Part shown: piece by piece, positions 1 through 7,197 of the stretch | Layout: each line of letters starts with the position of its first letter | Numbering within the stretch: the stretch's first letter is position 1 | NCBI GenBank assembly: GCA_964003245.1 | Contig: CAXFIU010000026.1 | Location: 1-19,127 of the forward strand | Direction: 5' to 3' | From: MGIIb-O2 sp964003245 | Lineage (GTDB): Archaea; Thermoplasmatota; Poseidoniia; Poseidoniales; Thalassarchaeaceae | Length of the DNA stretch: 19,127 nt | Made by a program: the position numbers and the translations under genes | Notes under the pieces: model-generated | Told to the model about the DNA's origin: nothing | The model's database searches: none | Seen by the model: only the letters and a program-made list of their open reading frames with translations

Positions 1-88
1 GGTTAGATTGGTTTAATCATTCCTTGTCAAAGATATTCAAACATTAAGTAAACGAATGGTTGAATAATTAATTGTGTTAGGGTCAAAC

Positions 89-931
89 ATGAGTGTTCAA
101 GACGCGACAGCCCCACCAGTAATCTTTGTTGTAGGTACTGCGGGTGCTGGAAAGAGTTCTTTGGTTACTGCTTTCCAACGATGGGCAAGATTTCTCGAAG
201 TCGATGCTCTAACCATTAATCTAGATCCTGGTGCTGAGAGAGTACATTATGACCCCGAATTTGACGTTCGTGATTTAATATCACTATCAGATGTAATGTC
301 TGAATATGATTTGGGGCCAAATGGGGCGCAGATTCTTGCTGCTGACTTAGTAGCAGCGCAAGCAGAAGATGTTTTTGATGAAATAGAAGGTATCTCAGGA
401 GATATATTAGTTGTTGATACTCCTGGACAAGTTGAACTCTTTGCATTCAGGGAAGCATCTAGTCATCTAGTACAAGTTATAGGGCAAGGAAGAGCCTGTT
501 TGGTATTCCTATTTGACCCTATGCTGTCACAGACTCCCAGCGGATTTGTATCACAAATGTTATTGTCATCTATAGTTCACTTTAGATTAGGTTTACCTAC
601 GGCAAATTTCTTGTCTAAGTCTGATCTTTTGGAACCAGAAATCCTAGAAAGAATAATTGAATGGGGTGAAAATCTAGACGTTTTAGAAGCTGCCCTCTAT
701 GAAGAATCAGCAGCTCATAGCCTTGATGAGGCACATACTGGGCAAAGAGCCGAGTTTGCTATTGGACAGCTTAGAATGATGCAGCATGCATCAATACAAC
801 CGGGATTAATACCATTATCAAGTGAAGAAGAAGACGGGTTAGCAGACGTACTAACATTCGCACAGTCTCTCTTTGGAGGGATGGCAGACTCAAGAGATGG
901 TTTCCAAGGAGATATTGAACATGAATTATGA
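89..931 (+). CDS. GPN-loop GTPase
   Basis: The 280-residue protein belongs to the GPN-loop GTPases, the SIMIBI-class family related to eukaryotic Gpn1-3 (known for RNA polymerase assembly) and conserved in archaea. Visible motifs are a P-loop GTAGAGKSS at about residues 16-24, the family-defining Gly-Pro-Asn (LGPNGAQ) at about 75-81, the switch II motif DTPGQVE at 110-116, and SKSD as the guanine-specificity loop. Length is close to the usual 250-290 residues. I prefer ATG 89 to the in-frame GTG at 74, because the five extra residues add nothing recognisable and there is no clear ribosome binding site for either, as is common in archaea with short leaders. The 3' end overlaps the probable start of argF by 11 bases, so the two are probably co-transcribed. 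Its precise partner in archaea is not settled. Confidence 0.93.
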   Translation: MSVQDATAPPVIFVVGTAGAGKSSLVTAFQRWARFLEVDALTINLDPGAERVHYDPEFDVRDLISLSDVMSEYDLGPNGAQILAADLVAAQAEDVFDEIEGISGDILVVDTPGQVELFAFREASSHLVQVIGQGRACLVFLFDPMLSQTPSGFVSQMLLSSIVHFRLGLPTANFLSKSDLLEPEILERIIEWGENLDVLEAALYEESAAHSLDEAHTGQRAEFAIGQLRMMQHASIQPGLIPLSSEEEDGLADVLTFAQSLFGGMADSRDGFQGDIEHEL

Positions 932-1874
932 AAAGAGAGATTTAATGGCTATAGATGACTTTAAAGAAGATTTATCTGAGATAATTAATTGGGCGATTAA
1001 TCTAAAAAATGATAATGAAATGTCTGATGGTTTCAAACCATTAGAAGGTATGACTATTGGCTCAATTTATGAAAAGCCATCTACAAGGACAAGGGTATCA
1101 TTTGAAGTAGGAGTCAATAAATTAGGAGGGCAACCTCTGACTTTATTGTCAAATGACATCCAGTTGGGTAAAAGTGAATCGGTATCAGATACAGCCGCAG
1201 TACTATCTAGATATCTAGATGGCATTACATACAGATGTTTCAAACACTCTGATGTGAAATTACTTGCAGAAAGTGCAACAGTACCAGTAATCAATGCATT
1301 ATCAGATATGCATCATCCATGTCAGGCGGCTGCTGACTTAATGGCAATTACAGAGAATAAAAATGAACTGAATGGGCATATCTCATGGGTGGGCGATGGA
1401 AATAATGTTCTACATGATTTATTACTTGCTGGCGTAATTCTAGGCCATGATGTGAAATACGCTACACCTGAAGGAATGGAGCCAAATCAAGAAGTGGTCG
1501 ACAGAGCAATAGAGATTGGTAAAGAAACAGGAGCTAAGGTAATCGCAACAAATGATCCTGTTGAAGCAGTAAGTGATGCAGGGGTCATCTACACTGATAT
1601 TTTCGTTTCTATGGGGGAAGAGCACTTAGAAAATAAGTTTGAAGCATTCGAAGGCTTTCAAGTAAATGAAGAATTAGTATCACATGCGAATGATAATTAT
1701 TTGTTTATGCATTGTTTGCCTGCTCATAGAGGCGAGGAAGTAACTGACGGAGTTATTGATTCAAAGAATAGTATTGTTTTTGATCAAGCGGAAAATAGGA
1801 TGTGGGCACAAATGTCACTTTTGACATATATGTGTAATCCAATTGCTTGGGAAACATATAGAGATTTATATTAA
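921..1874 (+). CDS. argF: Ornithine carbamoyltransferase
   Basis: This enzyme transfers the carbamoyl group of carbamoyl phosphate to ornithine, giving citrulline, the sixth step of arginine synthesis in the cytoplasm. Key motifs are present: STRTR (residues 54-58) for carbamoyl phosphate, HPCQ (132-135), the mobile SMG ornithine loop within VSMGEE (229-234), and the signature HCLPAHRGEE (264-273). The SMG loop and HCLP motif separate it from aspartate carbamoyltransferase. Its 317 residues match the family's usual 300-335. The reading frame stays open back to a TTG at 873, but ATG 921 gives a normal N-terminus and a short overlap with the upstream GTPase gene; ATG 945 is another possibility. 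The 3' end overlaps the convergent prenyltransferase gene by 9 bases. No other arginine gene is visible here. Confidence 0.96.
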   Translation: MNYEKRDLMAIDDFKEDLSEIINWAINLKNDNEMSDGFKPLEGMTIGSIYEKPSTRTRVSFEVGVNKLGGQPLTLLSNDIQLGKSESVSDTAAVLSRYLDGITYRCFKHSDVKLLAESATVPVINALSDMHHPCQAAADLMAITENKNELNGHISWVGDGNNVLHDLLLAGVILGHDVKYATPEGMEPNQEVVDRAIEIGKETGAKVIATNDPVEAVSDAGVIYTDIFVSMGEEHLENKFEAFEGFQVNEELVSHANDNYLFMHCLPAHRGEEVTDGVIDSKNSIVFDQAENRMWAQMSLLTYMCNPIAWETYRDLY

Positions 1875-2774
1875 TGAACTAATTATAAGTCCAAGTAGAG
1901 TTAATTGTAATGATTTTTTGATTAAACGCTGTGCATTACGATCTTCGGCATATGCTAACTTTCTTTTGACTAAGAATATAACCATCAATCCTGGAATTAC
2001 CAACAAAAGATGGTTTGGAGGAAATATTTCTAATGCAAATGGCGCTAATATTACAACCATTGTAAATAGCAATATCATCCATGCTAATATTCTAGTTTTT
2101 TCTACACCTATTCTCATAGCAAGTGTATTTCGTCCCTCGTCACCACCCATATCTTCGATATCCTTTACTATCTCTCTAGCTAAATTATATGAAAATCCGA
2201 TAAAAAACAATGAGATGACTCGGGGTTGAGTTAGATCAAATACTCCAGCTGCTCCAAATAAAATCACCATACCTACAGATAAACTAATTGCTATGTTTCC
2301 TGGCAATCCTCTCTCTTTAAGTCTCAAGCTGTAATTACTTGAAGATTCATAATTAGTGAGAAGAAAGATTGCCATTAACCATATCAAAATTGAGGGAGCC
2401 CAATTTTCAAAACCATCTTCGATAGTAGATGATATATATCCTGCATAAACGAGACATAATAAAGAAAAACACATTAAAAACGCTGTTACTTTTTTAGCAT
2501 TATTAAGAGAAATTTGACCACTAGGAAGTGGCCTATTGGGTTGGTTTAATTTATCAATCTCAATATCTAAGATATCATTTAATGCATTCCAAGAACACAT
2601 AAATGCCCAAACGGATAATCCATGTAAGATTGTAATAGATCCTAGGTCGCCCTTTGGGACTTCACCTAAAGCTAGTAAAGCACCAAATATTACACCTATG
2701 AGCCCTGTCAGAGAATTTCCAAAACGGAATAATGTAAACCATGAACTTACAGTAGAACGCTCACTCATGAGCAT
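1866..2774 (-). CDS. Digeranylgeranylglyceryl phosphate synthase (UbiA family)
   Basis: This polytopic membrane prenyltransferase probably attaches the second geranylgeranyl chain to geranylgeranylglyceryl phosphate, making DGGGP, the core precursor of archaeal ether lipids. Its 302 residues contain about eight hydrophobic segments. Both Mg2+-diphosphate motifs are present: NDILDIEID (residues 66-74, NDxxDxxxD) followed by NRPLPSG, and DIEDMGGD (205-212) followed by GRNTLAMRIG. The segment YSLRLKERGLPGN near residue 148 is also typical of the DGGGPS branch. Other UbiA enzymes (heme O, menaquinone or chlorophyll prenyltransferases) remain possible but fit less well. The start could be ATG 2774 or the second Met at 2768. 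It is last in a minus-strand run, 41 bases after the small winged-helix gene. Confidence 0.88.
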   Translation of the reverse strand: MLMSERSTVSSWFTLFRFGNSLTGLIGVIFGALLALGEVPKGDLGSITILHGLSVWAFMCSWNALNDILDIEIDKLNQPNRPLPSGQISLNNAKKVTAFLMCFSLLCLVYAGYISSTIEDGFENWAPSILIWLMAIFLLTNYESSSNYSLRLKERGLPGNIAISLSVGMVILFGAAGVFDLTQPRVISLFFIGFSYNLAREIVKDIEDMGGDEGRNTLAMRIGVEKTRILAWMILLFTMVVILAPFALEIFPPNHLLLVIPGLMVIFLVKRKLAYAEDRNAQRLIKKSLQLTLLGLIISSLI

Positions 2775-2815
2775 CTTATCGGGTCATCAGACTTGACTTC
2801 TTCCCCAGCAATAAC

Positions 2816-3064
2816 TCATATCGTCACAATTTGCGAGCTTAATGACCAGATGCAAACTGTATAGATACTACCTCTAAATTGACCTCGGACATGCCCTATT
2901 TTCTCAAACCTATTGTCCTTAGCTAGGATATTGCCAACCTGATTCATAGTTGCTCCCCACTTAAAACGACTATTTAGATGATCAAATATCTCAACAGTAT
3001 TGGCAGTATTATTTTCATTAAGATAAGTTTCTACTTCATTCCTTAAACGACTTGTCTTTGACAT
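2816..3064 (-). CDS. Small winged-helix DNA-binding protein
   Basis: This 82-residue protein resembles small archaeal winged-helix proteins. An N-terminal helix (LRNEVETYLNE) is followed by a TVEIFDHLNSRF helix, a linker, and a probable recognition helix, TMNQVGNILAKDNRFEKIG. A short beta wing (GQFRGSIYTVCIW) comes next. I recognise the pattern from helix-turn-helix proteins of marine archaea, but not a named family. Its ATG overlaps the stop of the upstream gene by one base (TAATG), suggesting translational coupling. It could regulate its own operon, which includes the lipid gene, or act more widely; the sequence does not show which. Membership of the wHTH fold is moderately secure; any target is unknown. 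Confidence 0.72.
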   Translation of the reverse strand: MSKTSRLRNEVETYLNENNTANTVEIFDHLNSRFKWGATMNQVGNILAKDNRFEKIGHVRGQFRGSIYTVCIWSLSSQIVTI

Positions 3065-3360
3065 TAAGCCACCTCAATAATTTCTAACTTTGATCTATTA
3101 TATCTTGATATTAATCCATTCCATCCAGATGCATTAACTTCAATGTTCTTTGATTTGATTGAAATTGGAGTCCATGAATCAGATGAAATATTTCCATCGA
3201 AATTAACTAATGCTTCATGAACTAGTTTCTTTTCTCCAGAATCTGTTTTATTTAGACTTGAAAAAGTTACTATTTTACATGGTTGTGGTTTCTTTCGATA
3301 AATTAATGATGGTTGCCTATTCATACTTATGCTCATAAACCGTGGTTTCAACTTTAGCAT
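3064..3360 (-). CDS. Small conserved-looking protein of unknown function
   Basis: I do not recognise this 98-residue protein. The N-terminus is basic (many Lys and Arg) with three in-frame Met codons at residues 1, 9 and 13, so the true start may be 3360, 3336 or 3324. The remainder alternates charged and hydrophobic residues in a way that suggests a small beta-rich domain, ending SRYNRSKLEIIEVA. There is no signal peptide or membrane segment. It has one cysteine. The one-base TAATG overlap with the following winged-helix gene and the same orientation as DGGGP synthase support it as a real first gene of a three-gene operon. A basic protein paired with a DNA-binding protein suggests a nucleic-acid role, but that is only inference. 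Confidence 0.62.
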   Translation of the reverse strand: MLKLKPRFMSISMNRQPSLIYRKKPQPCKIVTFSSLNKTDSGEKKLVHEALVNFDGNISSDSWTPISIKSKNIEVNASGWNGLISRYNRSKLEIIEVA

Positions 3361-3408
3361 ATGAATGAAGATTAGAGAGGCCTAACTAAAAGTGAAAGTG
3401 ATTCCTAT

Positions 3409-3419
3409 GGTATTATACC
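3409..3419 (-). promoter_or_regulatory. Possible TATA element of the leftward operon
   Basis: On the minus strand this reads GGTATAATACC, an 11-base near-palindrome with five-base arms and an AT-rich TATAATA core. It lies about 50-60 bases upstream of the first gene of the minus-strand operon, which would leave a leader of roughly 25-30 bases. The symmetry could also mark an operator, for example for the winged-helix protein of the same operon. A single short match in an AT-rich genome is weak evidence. Confidence 0.3.
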
Positions 3420-3468
3420 GCTCAAGCCACTCTTTTCTTAAATGAAAGTAAACTCGACAGCATACAAG

Positions 3469-3544
3469 GCTCGTGTAGTGTAGTGGTCCATCATGAAGCC
3501 CTCTCGAGGCTTCGACCCGGGTTCAAATCCCGGCACGAGCACCA
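3469..3544 (+). tRNA. tRNA-Glu (CTC), CCA encoded
   Basis: The sequence folds as a cloverleaf. The 7-bp acceptor stem is GCTCGTG with CACGAGC, the anticodon stem is AAGCC with GGCTT around the loop CTCTCGA, and the T arm is CCGGG-TTCAAAT-CCCGG. The anticodon at 3503-3505 is CTC, which reads GAG (Glu). The D arm GTGTAGTGGTCCATCAT is the form usual in glutamate tRNAs. The discriminator base is A and CCA is encoded at 3542-3544. No intron is present. The gene lies 65 bases upstream of guaC. Confidence 0.96.
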
Positions 3545-3609
3545 AAAAAAGTCGGTTTAATCAATAATAATAATCTTAAGCACCCCTTCGTTGGCGTAGT
3601 AAGGTTCGA

Positions 3610-4662
3610 ATGCGTGTAGAGCAAGATGTTAAGCTAACCTTTGAAGATGTACTAATAAGACCTAAGCGCAGTACGCTGGTTTCTAGATCAGATGTCACAT
3701 TAGAAAGAGAATTTAAGTTTAGACATTCCAATACAACTTGGTCCGGCGTCCCAATTGTTGCTGCGAATATGGACACTACTGGATTGTTTTCAATATCCAA
3801 AGTTTTACAACAACATAAAATGATTACATGCTTACAAAAATTCTATGCAACTAGAGAATATGCTGCTGCTTGGGATGATGGAATTGACCCAAACTTCATT
3901 GCTGCAACATGTGGTTCCACGGAAGAAAGTCTGACATTGTTAAAAAGAAAAATGGCAACTAATGCAAATATTAAGTTTATTTGTATTGATGTGGCAAACG
4001 GTTACAGAGAAGTTTTTCTAGATTTCGTGAAAACTACTAGGGAAAACTTTCCTGACAAAATAATCATAGCAGGTAATGTTGCTACTAGAGAAATGACTGA
4101 AGCTCTAATTCTTTCAGGTGCGGATGTTGTCAAAGTAGGAATAGGCCCTGGTTCTGTATGTACGACTAGGAAAGTAGCAGGAGTGGGCTACCCTCAACTT
4201 AGTGCCATTGCTGAATGTGCAGATGCAGCACATGGCCTTGGAGGGCATGTAATGGCAGATGGAGGTTGTTCCTCACCTGGGCACGTGGCTAAGGCATTTG
4301 CAGCAGGGGCTGATTTTGTAATGCTTGGAGGTATGTTTGCAGGACATGATGAATCAGGTGGCGAATTAGTAGAAGGGAAGAATGGAAAAATGTACAAATC
4401 ATTCTATGGTATGTCATCATCAAAAGCAATGGAAACACATTATGGTGAAGTGGCTAAACATAGAGCACCGGAAGGAAAAGAAGTCAGAGTCCCTTATAGA
4501 GGGCCTTTGGCAATTACAATCCAGGCAATTCTAGGAGGAGTTCGTTCAGCATGTTCTTATGTTGGAGCACGGAGAATCAAAGATTTACCAAAATGTACGA
4601 CGTTTATTCGAGTAACTCAAACTACGAATGAAGTATATCAAAGGTTCAACGTTGAAGAATAA
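3610..4662 (+). CDS. guaC: GMP reductase
   Basis: The enzyme converts GMP to IMP with NADPH, releasing ammonia, and recycles guanine nucleotides to the adenine branch. The 350-residue sequence follows the E. coli/animal GMP reductase closely from the first residues (MRVEQDVKLTFEDVLIRPKR) to the end. The catalytic cysteine is C184 in GIGPGSVCTTR. Other shared blocks are AANMDT, CIDVANGY, AGNVATREM, GVGYPQLSAIAECADAAHGLGG, DGGCSSPGHVAKAF and FVMLGGMFAGHDESGG. It lacks the CBS pair of typical IMP dehydrogenase and has the GMP reductase length, so it is not simply guaB. Such a close match to the bacterial/eukaryotic form suggests acquisition by horizontal transfer. It ends 7 bases from the convergent membrane-protein gene. 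Confidence 0.95.
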   Translation: MRVEQDVKLTFEDVLIRPKRSTLVSRSDVTLEREFKFRHSNTTWSGVPIVAANMDTTGLFSISKVLQQHKMITCLQKFYATREYAAAWDDGIDPNFIAATCGSTEESLTLLKRKMATNANIKFICIDVANGYREVFLDFVKTTRENFPDKIIIAGNVATREMTEALILSGADVVKVGIGPGSVCTTRKVAGVGYPQLSAIAECADAAHGLGGHVMADGGCSSPGHVAKAFAAGADFVMLGGMFAGHDESGGELVEGKNGKMYKSFYGMSSSKAMETHYGEVAKHRAPEGKEVRVPYRGPLAITIQAILGGVRSACSYVGARRIKDLPKCTTFIRVTQTTNEVYQRFNVEE

Positions 4663-4669
4663 ATTAGAT

Positions 4670-5905
4670 CTAACAAGAACTGACTTCTTTCCAAGATTCT
4701 TCTTCAGAGCCGTCATTACCTTCATCATATTGATAGTAAGTGAGGCTTGTAATAGACCCTTGTGCAGAGGACCAAACTTCATCTTGAGTAGTAATTACCT
4801 CGAATATATAGCAACCATAATCATTAATTTCCATATCATCAATTGGGATATATTCCATGCCAACAGTTGAGTCATCGACGGAACCAGGCAATGCTAGTTC
4901 AGAACCATAATCTCCAACATTAGCTTCTGCTCCTGAACCATACTTACCATTCATTGAATCCCAATTTGCATCACCATTTGTTACAGTAATTGAAGGATAC
5001 GAAATAGATTCACTAGATGTCTGAGTATTCTCATAATATAGAGTTGCTACAACATTATAATTAGAATGAAGAATTCCACTAGGTCGATTATTTCCAGTAG
5101 ATTCTACACCTGACCAAGACCTCATGGCTAATCCTACAACACATGATTGTTTTCCACTATCGCAATCATTTCCAGTTCCTATAGCTCCGATAACATCCCC
5201 TTGGACATCGGTCACAGTCCTCTGTAATGAAGACGAATCTAATGTATAAGTCAAATCTGAGTCACCGGATTTAAATTCAACAGTATATCGATTATTGGCA
5301 TCGGAATTACCTCCATAAATGTCAACAACGTTTAGATATACCAATCCGTACTGACCAATTCCATCTTCCCTATCAATGGAAAAATCAATACTACCACTCC
5401 AAGTTGCTTGGCCATCATATCTCACAATTATATCGGCAGATTCTCCCGATGAACTAAACAATGAGCCTGATTCTCTGATTTTTAGTATAACTTGAGTTGC
5501 ATCATCGGATAATTCATCATCTACTATAGTTAAACTAGATGAACTTAAGCTCGTTATTGCATAAGGAGTAGCTAATAATAATATGCAAAAAATCGCTATG
5601 GCAGGAGTTTTCTTCCTATCAAAAGTAGTCCACAAGAAGAAGAAAGAACCAGATAGCAATAATATCGGCAAAATAATTGCATAGGAATAATCTTGTTGAT
5701 ACTTAGGTATAGAAGTAACAAAACTAGAAATTAGTCCAAGTATCGATAATAATAATCCTATCTTAAGATTATTAGATCCTAGTAAAGAAGAAATATTCAT
5801 TGATGAATTATTTGAAGTTCCAGATTGAATCTCTGCATCCACTACTTCGTCAGTTTTCTGTTCTATTGCTTTAGCAAGAAGTCCACCATCCGTCATCAGA
5901 GTCAC
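4670..5905 (-). CDS. Membrane protein with three N-terminal helices and an exposed beta-rich domain
   Basis: I do not recognise this 411-residue protein. Its first ~45 residues are hydrophilic and Ser/Asn-rich. Three hydrophobic helices follow at about residues 49-67, 75-94 and 101-118. The remaining ~290 residues are rich in Ser, Asp, Gly, Tyr and Thr with alternating beta-like patterns, and are probably exposed outside the cell. The exposed part has cysteines in NDCDSGKQSC (about 250), in YGCY (about 360) and at the very C-terminus, which could form disulfides. It ends in an acidic stretch, EGNDGSEEESWKEVSSC. There is no classical signal peptide; the membrane helices would direct insertion. 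It faces guaC with a 7-base gap. A protein of this sort could bind a ligand or sense the envelope, but no function can be assigned. Confidence 0.8.
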   Translation of the reverse strand: MTLMTDGGLLAKAIEQKTDEVVDAEIQSGTSNNSSMNISSLLGSNNLKIGLLLSILGLISSFVTSIPKYQQDYSYAIILPILLLSGSFFFLWTTFDRKKTPAIAIFCILLLATPYAITSLSSSSLTIVDDELSDDATQVILKIRESGSLFSSSGESADIIVRYDGQATWSGSIDFSIDREDGIGQYGLVYLNVVDIYGGNSDANNRYTVEFKSGDSDLTYTLDSSSLQRTVTDVQGDVIGAIGTGNDCDSGKQSCVVGLAMRSWSGVESTGNNRPSGILHSNYNVVATLYYENTQTSSESISYPSITVTNGDANWDSMNGKYGSGAEANVGDYGSELALPGSVDDSTVGMEYIPIDDMEINDYGCYIFEVITTQDEVWSSAQGSITSLTYYQYDEGNDGSEEESWKEVSSC

Positions 5906-5985
5906 CTTAACTAACTACTCACGACAAATTATCGGTTATCAACCCGTTGACAGATATCGTCAATATTTTAGATTTACAGAGGTAT

Positions 5986-6930
5986 TTAGAATAAACGAGA
6001 ATCAAGAACTCTTAGTTCTCCATCATCATCTTCATCGTCATTATCATACACTCTAAATCGTCCTGCGATTGCCGCTGCTGCTAGAGCAGTAATCATGGTA
6101 GTACCTATCAATTCGAATCCAGGTAGGTAAACTCCACGGATGTAAAGGGTAACAGACTGGATTTGAGAATTAGGTATTCCTTCTGTCCGCACAGAATAAT
6201 CGGAAGTTGCTTTAAATTGCAAATTATAATATTTATCAGTCCATCCTTGATTCTTAGGAGTACGGATCTGAACCCTGACTTTTTCAGGAGGCGATTTAGA
6301 TTCGATTTCAACGTTAACAAGAGGGAGGCTGAGTGTGAATCCTTCGTCACTAAGTTCGTCATAGTTTGCAATTTCAATATTCATCCTATCTAGAGCATTA
6401 CCATCATTGTAAACATCATACGAGACCATATAATCAACTTTAGGCCTTAACTGGATGAATGCAAGTTCGGAAGCAACTCTCAATCTACTAAATTGCTTGA
6501 CAACTGCTAGAACCTTGTAAGTAGTAGGAGTTCCAGGGTATGCAACCCCATTAGCTTGTGATACTGTTGCAGTAATCGATATCTGATGCTGTCCCTCAGA
6601 CATTTGTAAATCTCCTCTCAGAATCACTTGGAAACTGGTTTGTAGACCAGATCCGACTGTCAGAGAGGCAGGTCCTGCTGAAACAAGTGCTCCAGACTGT
6701 ATTACAATATCTACCTTAATCTGATGAGCCGATGGATTTTCTAAATCACAATTCACAATTGAGGTTCTTGTTGAACCAGGATATGTCTCAATTGGTTGAG
6801 GGTTTTCACATGTTAAAGATACATCGGGAGTTACTCCTTGAGCATGAACTGCTGCTGCACCAGCCCACATACTTAGGAAGTAAACTGCCAGTAATATTAG
6901 GACAGGTCTTACTGAGCGGGCAGATGTCAT
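5986..6930 (-). CDS. Secreted surface protein with PGF-like C-terminal anchor
   Basis: This 314-residue protein has a clear signal peptide, with a hydrophobic core LILLAVYFLSMWAGAAA and likely cleavage near VHAQ-G at about residue 31. The middle is made of beta-rich, Ig-like stretches, one with a conserved-looking VSYDVYNDGNALDRMNIEI, reminiscent of NEW1/CARDB-like archaeal surface domains. At residues 269-290 a Leu-Pro-Gly-Phe is followed by a hydrophobic helix, then GRFRVYDNDDEDDDGE. The PGF plus helix resembles PGF-CTERM sorting signals processed by archaeosortase A, but the 24-residue acidic tail after the helix is not standard. The protein is thus on the cell surface, anchored by helix or lipid. 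Its ligand is unknown. It lies 80 bases upstream of the gene for the three-helix membrane protein on the same strand, so the two may share a transcript. Confidence 0.82.
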   Translation of the reverse strand: MTSARSVRPVLILLAVYFLSMWAGAAAVHAQGVTPDVSLTCENPQPIETYPGSTRTSIVNCDLENPSAHQIKVDIVIQSGALVSAGPASLTVGSGLQTSFQVILRGDLQMSEGQHQISITATVSQANGVAYPGTPTTYKVLAVVKQFSRLRVASELAFIQLRPKVDYMVSYDVYNDGNALDRMNIEIANYDELSDEGFTLSLPLVNVEIESKSPPEKVRVQIRTPKNQGWTDKYYNLQFKATSDYSVRTEGIPNSQIQSVTLYIRGVYLPGFELIGTTMITALAAAAIAGRFRVYDNDDEDDDGELRVLDSRLF

Positions 6931-7048
6931 AACACCAATCCCGTGTGAAACTGTATTTTAGGGTTCTCACTATTAGAGCGTGAAAAAATAATGAAATCAT
7001 AGTTATATCAAAAAATGAATATCTACAAAAATAGAGAAATTTAGGTGT

Positions 7049-7053
7049 AAAAA
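7049..7053 (-). terminator. T-run terminator after the CAT tRNA
   Basis: On the minus strand, the CCA end of the tRNA is followed directly by TTTTT. Archaeal RNA polymerase terminates at such U-runs without a hairpin, and the position immediately after the mature 3' end fits. A second T-rich stretch follows some 20 bases further on. Confidence 0.45.
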
Positions 7054-7130
7054 TGGTGGACCCGACCGGATTTGAACCGATGGCCACTCGGTTATGAGCC
7101 GAGCGCTCTAACCAACTGAGCTACGGGTCC
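7054..7130 (-). tRNA. tRNA with CAT anticodon (elongator Met or Ile2), CCA encoded
   Basis: On the minus strand the gene folds as a cloverleaf: acceptor GGACCCG with CGGGTCC, D stem GCTC with GAGC around AGTTGGTTA, anticodon stem CTCGG with CCGAG around CTCATAA, and T arm ATCGG-TTCAAAT-CCGGT with one G-T pair. The anticodon at 7094-7096 is CAT. The D arm and the normal G1-C72 acceptor pair argue against an initiator tRNA being the only reading. It may be elongator tRNA-Met, or a tRNA-Ile2 whose C34 is changed to agmatidine by TiaS in archaea; I cannot separate these by eye. CCA is encoded at 7054-7056 (as TGG on the plus strand). There is no intron. Confidence 0.95.
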
Positions 7131-7197
7131 TTGGGGGGACTCGAATGCGACTCAGAGATGAACCTTATTATCTAGAGATAAGAAATTGGAATGGAGA

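Noticed and set aside
3..47. Fourteen codons open from the window edge that could be the end of an upstream gene
   Set aside because: Too short to judge. The frame ends at TAA 45-47, but nothing in the residues identifies a family.
54..66. Thirteen-base identity with 18451-18463 (GAATGGTTGAATA)
   Set aside because: A 13-base match is expected by chance in an AT-rich 19-kb window, and the two sites do not have the same relation to nearby genes.
74..88. GTG start for the GPN-loop GTPase
   Set aside because: It adds only five unremarkable residues before ATG 89, which starts a normal-length N-terminus.
1843..2229. Plus-strand open frame overlapping the end of argF and the prenyltransferase gene
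   Set aside because: It is antisense to a well-supported UbiA-family enzyme and resembles no protein.
4628..4870. Plus-strand open frame overlapping the end of guaC
   Set aside because: It is antisense to the three-helix membrane protein gene and shows no signal or domain.
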